Part shown: piece by piece, positions 1-8,824 of the stretch
Layout: each line of letters begins with the position of its first letter
Numbering within the stretch: position 1 is the stretch's first letter
NCBI GenBank assembly: GCA_003175985.1
Contig: PSRJ01000299.1
Location: 1-55,633 of the forward strand
DNA: 55,633 nucleotides
Direction of reading: 5' to 3'
DNA from: Terriglobia bacterium
GTDB taxonomy: Bacteria; Acidobacteriota; Terriglobia; Bryobacterales; Bryobacteraceae
Made by a program: the position numbers and the translations under genes
Notes under the pieces: generated by a model
Databases searched by the model: none
Seen by the model: the letters and a program-made list of their open reading frames with translations, nothing else
Told to the model about the DNA's origin: nothing

Positions 1-70
1 CATCCCGATTTCCACGATACCGCCTGTGGGGCTATGTCTGCGCCTATCGACACTTTATAACACAGTAGTA

Positions 71-919
71 CTAGTCTTCCGAGCTGAAGATTCCGCCCAG
101 GGCCCCCAGCGGGCTGTGTTCGTCCCCGCCGGTGCGCATGGGCGCCAGTTCCCGGCGTAACTTTTGCAGCGTCATGCTCTGGATCACCACGTGGCCCGGT
201 CCCGTGAGGGTCGCCAGGAACAGGCCTTCGCCGCCGAAGAGCGCGGTTTTGATGCCGCCGACGAACTGGATATCGTAGTCCACAGACTGGTCGAAAGCCA
301 CGATGCACCCGGTGTCTACTTGTAGCGTTTGGCCGCTTCCGAGATCGAACTCCACGAAATCGCCTCCCGCGTGAATGAACACTGCGCCGGGCCCCGTGAA
401 CTTCTCGAGGATGAATCCTTCGCCCCCGAAAAAGCCCGCGCCCAGGCGTTTCACAAGCGCGATGTTGAATTGCACAGTGGGTTGCGCAAACAGAAATGCG
501 TCGCGCTGCGCCAGAATCGATTGTCCAGGCTTCAGCTCGAAGACCTGGATACGCCCCGGATAATTGCCCGCAAAACCCACTTCGCCGGCGCTGTCGGCGC
601 GGAAGTAGGTGAGGAAAAGCGATTCACCAGTGACTGTGCGCCGCAGTGCGCCCAGCAGTTTCTCACCCAGCGTGGCGCCGCTCATGCGTGTATCCCATTG
701 CACGTTGGCCGTCTTGTAGACCATCTTGCCGGCCTCGGCATAGACTTCCTGTCCCGGCTTCAGGCGTACGCGCGCGATTTGGAGATTGTCGCCTTGAATG
801 GTGTAATCGAGCGGCTCCGCGGCAGGCGCTGGCGCAGACGCGCCGACTGGCTGTCCACAGCCGCTGCAGAAACGCGAGCCATCGCCCATCTGCGCTCCGC
901 AATTCGTGCAAAAGGTCAT
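71..919 (-). CDS. AIM24/TIGR00266 family protein with N-terminal zinc ribbon
   Basis: The 282-residue protein starts with a zinc ribbon (C4-x2-C7 and C18-x2-C21), followed by an Ala/Pro linker and an AIM24-like beta-rich domain from about residue 35, with repeated glycine-rich strands such as GAGFFGGEGFILEKFTGPG and FGGEGLFLATLTGPG. The family (TIGR00266/AIM24) is widespread but has no firmly assigned bacterial activity. The ATG at 919 was chosen because the ribbon begins there. Earlier in-frame GTG and ATG codons (940, 937) would sit upstream of, or overlap, a TAAAAT box at 928-933. There is no Shine-Dalgarno sequence, so the mRNA may be leaderless. It stands alone, divergent from the next gene. 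Confidence 0.85.
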   Translation of the reverse strand: MTFCTNCGAQMGDGSRFCSGCGQPVGASAPAPAAEPLDYTIQGDNLQIARVRLKPGQEVYAEAGKMVYKTANVQWDTRMSGATLGEKLLGALRRTVTGESLFLTYFRADSAGEVGFAGNYPGRIQVFELKPGQSILAQRDAFLFAQPTVQFNIALVKRLGAGFFGGEGFILEKFTGPGAVFIHAGGDFVEFDLGSGQTLQVDTGCIVAFDQSVDYDIQFVGGIKTALFGGEGLFLATLTGPGHVVIQSMTLQKLRRELAPMRTGGDEHSPLGALGGIFSSED

Positions 920-927
920 AAGGCCGA

Positions 928-933
928 ATTTTA
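928..933 (-). promoter_or_regulatory. Putative -10 box of a leaderless transcript
   Basis: TAAAAT on the minus strand ends 8 nt before the ATG at 919, and there is no ribosome-binding site between them. The spacing puts the transcription start at or next to the start codon. No convincing -35 was seen. Confidence 0.35.
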
Positions 934-996
934 GCATCACCGGCTACGCCCAAACGGCAGGAGTCACGTTACACGGCCGCATGCGAGAATGAGTTC

Positions 997-3936
997 TTGC
1001 GAATTTCCGGGCTTGTTGTTGTCTTTCTGGTTGCGCCTGCCTACGCGCGGCAGGATTTCGGCCTCTGCGGCACCACACGGGAGAGTGCTCAAGAGACGCT
1101 TTTCCTGCACCGGCAAGCGACCCGGGCGCGCGCCGCCCGCGGCCTTCGTCCGCTGGCGCTTTCGGCTCCGGCAGCGAATCGTGACATTGGCGACATCGCC
1201 CTGATCGAAGATACCGATGGCGTCGTGGCGCGGCCAAACCCGTTTAGCCTCGATAACAAGACTCTATCCTTTGCGCCCACGGCCCCGGCCGCCCCGGCAT
1301 ATCGGTACTCGGTGGGAGATCAGGGATACGATGCCGCTGCGGCAACCGGCGGCTCGCCTCTCGTGGCTCTCGATGATGACGATACCCGCCTTCTCTCGCT
1401 GCCATTCACATTTCCGTTCTTTGGCGCCAACTATACGCAGGTACTCGTGAACTCAGACGGCAATCTCACCTTCGGCGCGGCGGACAAAGCCAGCACCGAT
1501 CGCTCGCTCGGCCGCGTCACCGCCGGGCCGCCGCGCATCGCCGTGTTGTTTGACGATCTCGATCCCTCGAAAACCGCGGGCGGAGTGCGCGTCTTATCCG
1601 AGCCCGGCCGGTTCGTCGTGAGCTGGGCAGGTGTGCCCGAATATGCGCAGTCCGGCACAGGTACGCGCCAGACCTTTCAAGTCCGGCTCTACCCCGATGG
1701 CCGTGTGCAATTTTCTTATGCCGGCAGCAATCCCGGCAGCGCAGTCGTCGGGATTGCCCCCGGAAACTTGACAGGCTCCACGTCGCTCGTGGCGTTTGCC
1801 GCGGATCCTACGGGCATATACTCCGCAGCAGTGGCGGAGCGGTTCGGCAATACCTTGGCCATCGACGTGGTTACGGCGGCGCAAAAGTTCTATCAAACTC
1901 ACGAAGACGCCTACGATTACCTGGTGATCTACAACAACCTCGGCATCGAAGCCTTGTCTTCCGCCGTTGCCTACGAGAACACCGTTCGCAGCAACGGCCT
2001 TGGCTATGGAGTCGATGCGCAGGATGCGGGCGCTCAGTACGGCTCACCGTTGCGCTTGCAGGCGGTATTGAATATGGGCCGCCTCGATCAATACCCCAAA
2101 AACCCCGGCGACATTGTGCCCCGCCGGTCGACGGCAGGCGATACGCCTTTGACCGTTCTGGCGCACGAAACGGGCCACCTCTTTCTAGCCTTCGCTTCGG
2201 TTCGCGATCCCAACGATCCCTCGGCGCAGCCGATGCTGGGGGCCCAGCTTTCACATTGGAGTTTTGTATTCAACTCCGAAGCTTCGCTGCTTGAAGGAGA
2301 ACGGATCGCCGATCAAGGCGTCAGCGCGTCGCCGCGTTTTTTGACTACCGATACGGTTCAGGGCTACGCTCCGCTGGATCAATACCTGATGGGTTTTCGC
2401 GCGCCTGCGGAGGTGCCGCCCTCGTTCGTGGTAACGAATGCGCCCGCCGGTCTGGCCCAGCAACACCCGGCCCGGAACTTCACTTTCAACGGCGACCGCA
2501 GGGACATCGCCGTCGATGAAGTGATTCAGGTCATGGGGCGCCGGAGGCCCGATTGGACGGTGGCCCAGCGGAGATTCCGTTTCGCGTTCCTCCTGGTGGT
2601 GGCACAAGGCAAGCAGCCGCCGGCGGCCGATCTGGCGCAGGTCGATAGCTATCGCCAGCAGTTTGAGATCTTCTACATGCATGCCGCCTCCGATCGGGCA
2701 CAGGCGGATACGGCCCTGAAACGCAGCCTTCAGTTTTCTCTTTCTCCCGCTGCGGGTGTCGTGGAAGGCGGTTCCGGAACGGCAACTCTGATGATCCAAT
2801 CTCCGGCGGCGTCTGATCTGATGGTGCAGTTGCTGGCGCCTAACGGAAACGCCGCGATGCCTCAGGCGGTCCGCATTCCCGCGGGAGCGACAAGCGCCAG
2901 TTTCAACTTCACCGGCATCCACTCAGGCGTCGAAGAAGTCTCGGCTATCCCCGCGGACCCGGCGTATGAGACGGCTTTCGCACGCGTGCAGGTTGCTTCC
3001 GCTTCGACGATGCAACTCGTGCCCGTTTCCGGCGATCAGCAGGTTGCCACCGCTTCCGGACCCCTTCAGGCTCCTATCGTGGTGCGACTCACCGATAGCA
3101 ACGGCTTGCGGTATCCAGGCGCCCGCATTACCGCGACGCCTTCCGCGGGAGGCAGCGTGGATCCGCCGGCAATCGCGACAGACTCTCAGGGCCTGGCTGT
3201 ATTTCGCTGGACGCCGGGTCCGGGAGCCGTAAACGAACTGCGATTGGCCGTGGAGAACGCGCCCGCCGTTAGCTTGACTGTAAGGGCCGGAGCGGCAGTC
3301 GCCGTGATAACCGCAGTCCAGAACGGGGCATCGTTTCAAGACGGCATTGCCTCCGGGGCGCTCGAAACGATCCGAGGCGCCAACCTGGCAAGCGGCAGGA
3401 CCGCCGCGGCCGGTTTTCCTTGGCCCGACACTCTGGCGGGCGTCCGCGTTTTGCTGAATGGCGTCGCCTTGCCGCTTCTCTATGCCAGCGATAGCCAGAT
3501 CAACTTCTACGTTCCACAACAGGCTGCGCTGGGCAACTCGATCTTGACAGTGACTTCCGATTCCGGAGCGCAGGCTACCGCCCGCGTAACCGTAAATCCG
3601 GTACAGCCTGGCATTTTCGCGGGAGGCGTGCTGCGGGCGGGAACCACTCAGAGCGCCGCTGCCAATCCCGTCCACGCGGGCGATGCCCTCGAGATCTACT
3701 GCACCGGCCTGGGCGTGACACGCGATGCGAATGGCATGCAGCTAACCGTCTCAACCCCCATTGTGTTCATTAGCGGAGTGGCGGCGCCCATCCTGTATAG
3801 TGGGCTCGTGCCGGGTCTCGTCGGTCTCTATCAAGTCAATGTCCGAGTACCCGCCGGTATCGCTCCGGGATCCCAGCCGGTTTCGATTTCGGTTAACCTG
3901 GAACACAGCAACGAAGTGAAAATCGCGGTGCAATGA
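997..3936 (+). CDS. Secreted zincin-like protein with Ig-like and TIGR03437 domains
   Basis: This 979-residue protein starts at a TTG that gives a clear signal peptide (MRISGLVVVFLVAPAYA). Residues about 80-240 form a beta-rich domain. A zinc-protease signature HETGH lies at 390-394, preceded by an LTVLA stretch and followed by LFLAFAS, as in metzincin-like enzymes. A bacterial Ig-like domain covers about 671-765. The C-terminus (about 769-979) matches the TIGR03437 domain seen mainly in Solibacter-type Acidobacteria: it has a GAS-F start, an ASDSQINFYVP segment and a YQVNVRVPAGI segment. It probably acts outside the cell as a peptidase, but the substrate is unknown and the third zinc ligand was not placed. 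The last 4 nt overlap the peroxiredoxin start (ATGATG). Confidence 0.8.
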   Translation: MRISGLVVVFLVAPAYARQDFGLCGTTRESAQETLFLHRQATRARAARGLRPLALSAPAANRDIGDIALIEDTDGVVARPNPFSLDNKTLSFAPTAPAAPAYRYSVGDQGYDAAAATGGSPLVALDDDDTRLLSLPFTFPFFGANYTQVLVNSDGNLTFGAADKASTDRSLGRVTAGPPRIAVLFDDLDPSKTAGGVRVLSEPGRFVVSWAGVPEYAQSGTGTRQTFQVRLYPDGRVQFSYAGSNPGSAVVGIAPGNLTGSTSLVAFAADPTGIYSAAVAERFGNTLAIDVVTAAQKFYQTHEDAYDYLVIYNNLGIEALSSAVAYENTVRSNGLGYGVDAQDAGAQYGSPLRLQAVLNMGRLDQYPKNPGDIVPRRSTAGDTPLTVLAHETGHLFLAFASVRDPNDPSAQPMLGAQLSHWSFVFNSEASLLEGERIADQGVSASPRFLTTDTVQGYAPLDQYLMGFRAPAEVPPSFVVTNAPAGLAQQHPARNFTFNGDRRDIAVDEVIQVMGRRRPDWTVAQRRFRFAFLLVVAQGKQPPAADLAQVDSYRQQFEIFYMHAASDRAQADTALKRSLQFSLSPAAGVVEGGSGTATLMIQSPAASDLMVQLLAPNGNAAMPQAVRIPAGATSASFNFTGIHSGVEEVSAIPADPAYETAFARVQVASASTMQLVPVSGDQQVATASGPLQAPIVVRLTDSNGLRYPGARITATPSAGGSVDPPAIATDSQGLAVFRWTPGPGAVNELRLAVENAPAVSLTVRAGAAVAVITAVQNGASFQDGIASGALETIRGANLASGRTAAAGFPWPDTLAGVRVLLNGVALPLLYASDSQINFYVPQQAALGNSILTVTSDSGAQATARVTVNPVQPGIFAGGVLRAGTTQSAAANPVHAGDALEIYCTGLGVTRDANGMQLTVSTPIVFISGVAAPILYSGLVPGLVGLYQVNVRVPAGIAPGSQPVSISVNLEHSNEVKIAVQ

Positions 3937-4379
3937 TGTTTTCCGGAATCTTCTCCGATCCGCTTCCTGTGGGCGCACTGGCGCCCGACTTTACCCTTCC
4001 GGATGACTCCGGCCACACGGTGTCCCTCTCCGCTCTAAAAGGAAGAAACGTCGTGCTGGTGTTTTATCCTGGCGACGACACGCCCGGCTGTACGCGCCAG
4101 TTATGTGAATTCCGCGATAGTTGGAATGGAGTGAAGGAGCGTGGCGTGGAGGTTTTCGGCGTCAACCCGCAAAGCGCCGGGCGCCACCAGAATTTCCGCA
4201 AAAAGTTCCAGTTCCCGTTTCCTCTTCTCGTGGATCAGGAACGCGCCGTTGCCAAGCTGTACAACGCTAGCGGCCTCATCGTCAAGCGGACGGTCTATCT
4301 CATCGGACCCGATGGGGTGATCCGCTTCGCGCAGCGTGGTATGCCCAAGCCTTCTGTGGTGCTGGCAGCCGCAAAATAA
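3933..4379 (+). CDS. PrxQ/BCP-type peroxiredoxin
   Basis: A 148-residue thioredoxin-fold peroxidase that reduces hydrogen peroxide and organic hydroperoxides using thioredoxin-like donors. The motif PGCTRQLC puts the peroxidatic Cys at 53 and a resolving Cys at 58, the C-x4-C spacing of the PrxQ (BCP) subgroup. The N-terminal VGALAPDFTLPDDSG segment is typical. Length and layout are normal for the family. The ATG overlaps the stop of the secreted zincin by 4 nt, so the two are probably translated together, although no functional link is obvious. Confidence 0.9.
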   Translation: MMFSGIFSDPLPVGALAPDFTLPDDSGHTVSLSALKGRNVVLVFYPGDDTPGCTRQLCEFRDSWNGVKERGVEVFGVNPQSAGRHQNFRKKFQFPFPLLVDQERAVAKLYNASGLIVKRTVYLIGPDGVIRFAQRGMPKPSVVLAAAK

Positions 4380-4405
4380 TTCTCCCCATTTCGTATTTCT
4401 TATCC

Positions 4406-4411
4406 TATAAT
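4406..4411 (+). promoter_or_regulatory. Putative -10 box upstream of the sulfotransferase gene
   Basis: A perfect TATAAT lies 39 nt before the ATG at 4451 in an AT-rich gap, giving a start of transcription near 4418. No good -35 hexamer is visible at the standard distance. Confidence 0.35.
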
Positions 4412-4450
4412 TGGGAAAACGTGGGATTAAATGCGCCATGACATTGAATT

Positions 4451-6031
4451 ATGGCCATTTGTGTGAAAATCCTGCTGCTGGCGGGGGAGGGGGAAATCAC
4501 CGGAGCGCGGAGCGTTCAGCGATTTCATGTTCCGGCGATTCAACCTGAGGCGATCCGCATTGATATACCACAAAGCACCCATCCGGCCGATGAACTGCGT
4601 ATTTGCATAGAAGATTGCGACGACACGTTACTTGTGCGCCGCGTCTCCCTACTCGACGGCGGCGCAGTGCCAGTCTGGTCGACCAATGGCGACCAGTTTT
4701 TTCCCAACACTTCTTACACTGGCGTGAGGGTGATTCCCTTGGTGCCGCCGGGCCAGGGCGCCATTATCATGATGACTTCAGATGTGTGCTCGGTTTCCAT
4801 GCCGGTCGGTGCCGTGTGGCAGCCAGAGTTGGCGCAGGGCTGCGTCCTCGAAATAGTTCTCCAACGGCTGGCCGCTCGTGAGTGCATTGAGATCCTGGCC
4901 AGCCGGGTAACCATGTCTGCTTCGGAGACGCAATATCTCAAATCCCAGCTCGATGCGGCGCTGGAGACTGTGAAGGCAGCGCAGTTATTGGAAGCATACC
5001 GGCTACTGGCGGAGCGGGATGGTGAGATCTGCCGTTTGCGTGAGGCGCTGGCGCTGGCGGCGCAGAGCCACGTCAGTCGCGATTCGGACGCGCCGCTAAT
5101 TTGCAGAACAAACCGGCCGGCGCAAGACGAGCAAGATGAGAGAGATGGCAATCTCCTGTCCAGACTGGGTGCTCACGAACTCGTCTATGTCGAGGGCGAG
5201 ATTCGCAAAGCTCTTCCCGACGAACCGCCGGCGGGGAGCTCCGAAACTTTTGACGATTGGTGCGGAACAAACACCGGCTGCATGTTGTGTATCACGCCAC
5301 GGTCGGGAAGTACGTATCTTGCGACCCTTCTCGCATCGACGGGGAGCATGGGTCTTGCCGCCGAATTCATGAACCCGGCGGATTTTTCTCAGAACATCAC
5401 GGACATCGTTGACCGGCTCGCTGAACTTCCCTGTACCGAACCCCACGTTTCGAAGAGCGATATCAGGGATCTGCAAACTTATCTCAAATGCGCGGTCAGA
5501 GGATCGAGCGCTATCGGCCGAGTGTTTGGCATGAAAGGCGACCTCTATCAGTTCCTGCCGCTCTTCACCCGGGGATGGTTGCGCGCCGGAATGCGCAAAG
5601 TCCGGTTCGTTTACGTCAAACGAGAAGATGTCCTCATGCAGGCCATCTCCCTGTACCGTGCCCAACAGGGCGGCGCCTGGTCGACCGCACACACGCCCCG
5701 ATCTGAGGTGAGTTTCGACGCGCGCGCGATTCTGGACCGGTTCGATTACCTGATCGGAATGATGGACCGATGGGAGACGCTCTTCAGCCTGCTGGCCATC
5801 CAGCCGCTGCGTCTGACCTACGAGCAAATTGGCGCCAATCCCGAGGCCGCTGTATCGCGGGTATTCGCCTGGCTGGGGATCGAAGGTGGAGCGCGGGTCA
5901 CAAGTTCTCCATTGCGGCGCCAACGGGACGCGGAGTCCGAACTCTGGGCTTCGTGGATTCGGGCCGAAGCGGAGTCCCGGCTCCGTGGCGCCGCGGCTTA
6001 CCGAGCCTCCCGCTCGGCAGCGTTAACGTAG
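4451..6031 (+). CDS. Stf0-type sulfotransferase with long N-terminal extension
   Basis: The C-terminal half (from about residue 275) is a PAPS-dependent sulfotransferase of the Stf0 type. The 5'-phosphosulfate loop is TPRSGSTYLATLL at 282-294, and a later segment FVYVKREDVLMQAISLYRA resembles the Stf0 3'-phosphate-binding region. Stf0 enzymes sulfate sugars such as trehalose; the acceptor here is unknown. Residues 1-270 are unlike the usual family and include a probable coiled coil at about 160-205 (LKSQLDAALETVKAAQLLEA). At 526 residues it is about twice the length of Stf0, so the N-terminus is either a carrier or recognition domain or a fusion. No ribosome-binding site is evident before the ATG. 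Confidence 0.75.
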   Translation: MAICVKILLLAGEGEITGARSVQRFHVPAIQPEAIRIDIPQSTHPADELRICIEDCDDTLLVRRVSLLDGGAVPVWSTNGDQFFPNTSYTGVRVIPLVPPGQGAIIMMTSDVCSVSMPVGAVWQPELAQGCVLEIVLQRLAARECIEILASRVTMSASETQYLKSQLDAALETVKAAQLLEAYRLLAERDGEICRLREALALAAQSHVSRDSDAPLICRTNRPAQDEQDERDGNLLSRLGAHELVYVEGEIRKALPDEPPAGSSETFDDWCGTNTGCMLCITPRSGSTYLATLLASTGSMGLAAEFMNPADFSQNITDIVDRLAELPCTEPHVSKSDIRDLQTYLKCAVRGSSAIGRVFGMKGDLYQFLPLFTRGWLRAGMRKVRFVYVKREDVLMQAISLYRAQQGGAWSTAHTPRSEVSFDARAILDRFDYLIGMMDRWETLFSLLAIQPLRLTYEQIGANPEAAVSRVFAWLGIEGGARVTSSPLRRQRDAESELWASWIRAEAESRLRGAAAYRASRSAALT

Positions 6032-6041
6032 GAGAGCCTTG

Positions 6042-6047
6042 TACAAT
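6042..6047 (+). promoter_or_regulatory. Putative -10 box of a leaderless operon transcript
   Basis: TACAAT (within TTGTACAAT, 6039-6047) ends 6 nt before the ATG at 6054. The same TTGTACAAT string precedes the dehydrogenase gene at 54640. The only SD-like run (GGAGAG, 6031-6036) is 17 nt from the ATG and so is badly placed. Confidence 0.35.
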
Positions 6048-6053
6048 AGAGCA

Positions 6054-6635
6054 ATGGTGCCTTACGCACGTATGGCAGCATTGGCCTGTGCCGCACTCTG
6101 GCCGGCACTCCTCTCCTACGCGGGTGGCTTTCCTCAGTTGTCCCTTACGGATACAACCGGCCGCGCGCATACGCCTGGTGAATGGGCGGCCAAACGCGCC
6201 ATCGTGCTGGTCTTTGTAAGTACCGATTGCCCGCTGAGCAACCACTACGTCCCCGAGTTGAATCGTATTGCGAGTTCCTATGGACCCCGCGGTGTCGCGA
6301 TCTACGCCGTGCAGGGGGATGCGACTGTATCCGATGCCGAAGTGCGCCGCCATGCCAAAGAATTCGCCTACGGTTTCCCCTATCTGTTCGATCCCGCGGA
6401 GTCCCTGGCTTCCTTCACCGGAGCCACCGTAACGCCGCAAGCCGCGGTGTTATCCCCGCGGGGCGAACTGCTGTACCTCGGCCGCATTGACAATCGCCTG
6501 GAAGATTTTGGGAAGGAGCGCGTCCAGATTACCGAGTTCCACCTGCGGGACGCTCTGGATGCCGTCCTGGCCGGGAAGCCCGTATCCCATCCGCGAACCA
6601 AGGCGCTGGGTTGCGCCATTACGAGGAAAAAATGA
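6054..6635 (+). CDS. Exported redoxin-domain protein with DCPLS motif
   Basis: A 193-residue AhpC/TSA-Redoxin family protein with a hydrophobic signal sequence (residues about 7-25). Its catalytic region is STDCPLSNHYVPELN with a single conserved Cys at 59. No CxxC partner or obvious resolving Cys follows in the usual place. Proteins with this DCPLS form are typically exported and found beside cytochrome or copper-monooxygenase genes, as here. The ATG at 6054 was preferred to an in-frame TTG at 6039 because a -10-like box covers that TTG. The stop overlaps the ATG of the next gene by 4 nt. A role in delivering electrons or protecting the downstream copper enzyme is inference. Confidence 0.8.
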   Translation: MVPYARMAALACAALWPALLSYAGGFPQLSLTDTTGRAHTPGEWAAKRAIVLVFVSTDCPLSNHYVPELNRIASSYGPRGVAIYAVQGDATVSDAEVRRHAKEFAYGFPYLFDPAESLASFTGATVTPQAAVLSPRGELLYLGRIDNRLEDFGKERVQITEFHLRDALDAVLAGKPVSHPRTKALGCAITRKK

Positions 6636-7885
6636 AGACGCTTGCACTGCTCGTGGCCTTTGCGGCGGGCGCTATTGCCGCCACCCCCACTTACAACAAA
6701 GACATTGCGCCCATACTCTACCAGAACTGCGCGGGGTGTCATCGTCCCGGCGAGGTCGCTCCATTTTCTTTGTTGACCTATCAGGACACCGCCAAACGGG
6801 CGGCTCTTATCGCCAGCGTGACCAAGGCTCGTGTGATGCCGCCGTGGAAGGCAGAGCCGGGGTATGGTGAGTTCCGCGATGTCCGCCGGTTGACTGACGA
6901 GCAGCTCGCATTGATCCAGCAATGGGCTGCCAACGGGACGCCTGAGGGCAATGCCGCCGATAAACCGGCTCCTCCGAAATTCACTGATGGCTGGCAGCTC
7001 GGCCAGCCCGACAGGACCCTCACCATCCCTGCCAAGTTCGCGGTCCCGGCCGACGGCCCCGATGTCTACCGCTGCTTCGTGATCCCGTTGAACCTGGAAA
7101 ACGCGGCATATCTGACGGCACTGGAGTTCCGCGCGGACAACCGGCGCACCGTCCATCATGCTCTGGTTTTCGCAGACATAAGCGGGTTGGCCCGAAAAAA
7201 GGCCGCGGCTTCGCCGGATGGGGGCTATACGTGCTTTGGCGGACCCGGCGTCCCCGCTGGGCTGGTGGGTGGATGGGCGCCGGGGATTACACCGCGCAAG
7301 CCGATCGCGGGTTACGCCGCTACACTGCCTAAGAACACGGACCTGGTTTTGCAGATCCATTACCACCCCTCCGGCACGGCGGCTCAGGATCAATCCTCCG
7401 TCGGACTTTTCTTCGGTGACGCTCCCACCAAGGGCCGGAGCCTGGTGCTGTTGGGCTCGCAGGATATCGACATAGCTCCTGGCGATGCGCACTTCGTTCT
7501 GCGCGCCTCGCAAATGCTGCCCGCGGATGCCGAATTGGTTGGCATCACACCGCATGCCCACTACGTTTGCAAGGACATGAAAGTGAACGCCATTCTGCCG
7601 GATGGATCGACGCGCCCGCTGATCTGGATCAAAGACTGGGATTTCAACTGGCAGGGCGCATACACCTATGCCGACCCGGTCAAGCTGCCCAAGGGTACAC
7701 GGATCGAGCTGGAGTATACATACGACAATTCCGACAAGAATCCGCGGAATCCGGCTCATCCGCCGGTGCGTGTGACCTATGGCGAGCAGACCACCAACGA
7801 GATGGGTCTGGCGTTCTTGAGCTTCGCCTTCCCGACTCCGGCGGATGCCACCGCGTTCCAGCGCGCTCTCTACGCAGCGCGATGA
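6632..7885 (+). CDS. Cytochrome c / copper type II monooxygenase-like fusion
   Basis: A 417-residue exported protein (signal MKTLALLVAFAAGAIAA). One heme c site CAGCH sits at 33-37 in a domain like those preceding DUF1592-type or PHM-like proteins. The rest resembles the peptidylglycine-hydroxylating/dopamine beta-monooxygenase fold. Possible copper ligands are H175-H176 (VHHALVF), H243-x-H245 (IHYHP) and H308-x-H310 with M316 (PHAHYVCKDM), matching the CuH/CuM ligand pattern of the family. The heme domain may feed electrons to copper. The substrate is unknown. The start codon overlaps the redoxin stop and the stop overlaps the next ATG, so this is the centre of a three-gene operon. Confidence 0.8.
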   Translation: MKTLALLVAFAAGAIAATPTYNKDIAPILYQNCAGCHRPGEVAPFSLLTYQDTAKRAALIASVTKARVMPPWKAEPGYGEFRDVRRLTDEQLALIQQWAANGTPEGNAADKPAPPKFTDGWQLGQPDRTLTIPAKFAVPADGPDVYRCFVIPLNLENAAYLTALEFRADNRRTVHHALVFADISGLARKKAAASPDGGYTCFGGPGVPAGLVGGWAPGITPRKPIAGYAATLPKNTDLVLQIHYHPSGTAAQDQSSVGLFFGDAPTKGRSLVLLGSQDIDIAPGDAHFVLRASQMLPADAELVGITPHAHYVCKDMKVNAILPDGSTRPLIWIKDWDFNWQGAYTYADPVKLPKGTRIELEYTYDNSDKNPRNPAHPPVRVTYGEQTTNEMGLAFLSFAFPTPADATAFQRALYAAR

Positions 7886-8721
7886 CGCGGAGCGTTCCCG
7901 CTCCGATTTTGTGCGCGCACCTGTTGCGGAGAGTGGATGAGAAGCTGATTGAGCTTCTGACTTCCTTGGAGCCGGGCGACTGGAATATTCCAACCATCGC
8001 ACCTGGATGGAGAGTTCGCGACGTCGCCGCGCACCTGCTCGATACCGCACTGCGCAAGCTTTCCCTGGCACGCGACTCCTGTGTTGTGGAGCCGGCGGAG
8101 ATTCGCTCGCCCGAGGATCTGGTCGCCCTCGTGAACCGTCTCAACAGGGAAGGGACAGCGGTTTACCGTCGTCTCAGCCCTCCGGTCCTCATCGATCTGA
8201 TGAAAGTGGCGTGCGAGCAGAGTGCCCGCTTTCACGAAGCTCTCGATCCACTTGCTCCCGCCGTCTTGGCGGTTAGCTGGGCGGGAGAAGAGACGTCTCG
8301 GAACTGGTTCGATACGGCGCGCGAGTTGACCGAACGCTGGCACCACCAGCAGCAGATCCGGCTTGCAACCAACCGGCCCGGCATTATGACCCCGGAGCTG
8401 TATCATCCCGTCCTCGACTGTTTCGTGCGCGGATTGCCCCATGCCTACCGGAATGTCCCGGCGCCGGCAGGGACCGGGGTCTTACTGGAGATTTACGGCG
8501 ACTGCGGCGGCCAATGGTCTTTGTGCAGAGCACCGGCGGACTGGGTCCTCACGACTGCATCGAGCGACCAGCCGCAAGCCCGAGTATGCATTCCGCAGGA
8601 ACTGGCCTGGCGGGTCTTTACCAAGGGTATCGCCCGCGAATCCGCACGCGCTCAGATACAGATCTCGGGGGATCGGGAACTCGGAGAAAACGTCCTCGGC
8701 TTGACTGCGATTGTGGGTTAG
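7882..8721 (+). CDS. Maleylpyruvate isomerase N-terminal / DinB-like protein
   Basis: A 279-residue cytoplasmic protein with the mycothiol-dependent maleylpyruvate isomerase N-terminal four-helix bundle. The segment WNIPTIAPGWRVRDVAAHLL carries the family histidine, and a later WHHQQQIR supplies further candidate metal ligands. Members bind a divalent metal and often transfer thiols such as bacillithiol or mycothiol. Which thiol is used here cannot be told. The start ATG overlaps the stop of the copper-monooxygenase gene (ATGA), so it is co-translated with an exported redox pair, which is an unusual partner for a cytosolic enzyme. Confidence 0.7.
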   Translation: MTRSVPAPILCAHLLRRVDEKLIELLTSLEPGDWNIPTIAPGWRVRDVAAHLLDTALRKLSLARDSCVVEPAEIRSPEDLVALVNRLNREGTAVYRRLSPPVLIDLMKVACEQSARFHEALDPLAPAVLAVSWAGEETSRNWFDTARELTERWHHQQQIRLATNRPGIMTPELYHPVLDCFVRGLPHAYRNVPAPAGTGVLLEIYGDCGGQWSLCRAPADWVLTTASSDQPQARVCIPQELAWRVFTKGIARESARAQIQISGDRELGENVLGLTAIVG

Positions 8722-8735
8722 ACGCCGCCGCTGCC

Positions 8736-8763
8736 TACCCCCTTACACCCCCAACTAGGGGTA
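8736..8763. repeat. Inverted repeat TACCCC...GGGGTA
   Basis: Six-bp arms (8736-8741 and 8758-8763) flank a C-rich 16-nt loop, 26 nt upstream of the -35 of the small Cys-rich gene. It could be an operator or the end signal of the preceding operon. There is no T run, so a classic terminator is unlikely. Confidence 0.35.
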
Positions 8764-8789
8764 TCTGCGCGCCGCCCCCATAAGACCAT

Positions 8790-8818
8790 TTGAAGCAATG
8801 AGTTAATTGGGATAACTT
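8790..8818 (+). promoter_or_regulatory. Sigma-70 promoter of the small Cys-rich gene
   Basis: TTGAAG (8790-8795), 17 nt, then TAACTT (8813-8818). The -10 ends exactly 6 nt before the ATG at 8825, so transcription would begin at the start codon. Confidence 0.5.
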
Positions 8819-8824
8819 TGGTCC

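Noticed and set aside
1-70. Left edge of the window, with CAT at position 1-3 as a possible minus-strand start
   Set aside because: Nothing inside the window to support a gene there.
6380-8071. A 563-codon minus-strand frame across the redoxin-monooxygenase genes
   Set aside because: Antisense to an operon with overlapping starts and good motifs; no recognisable domain.
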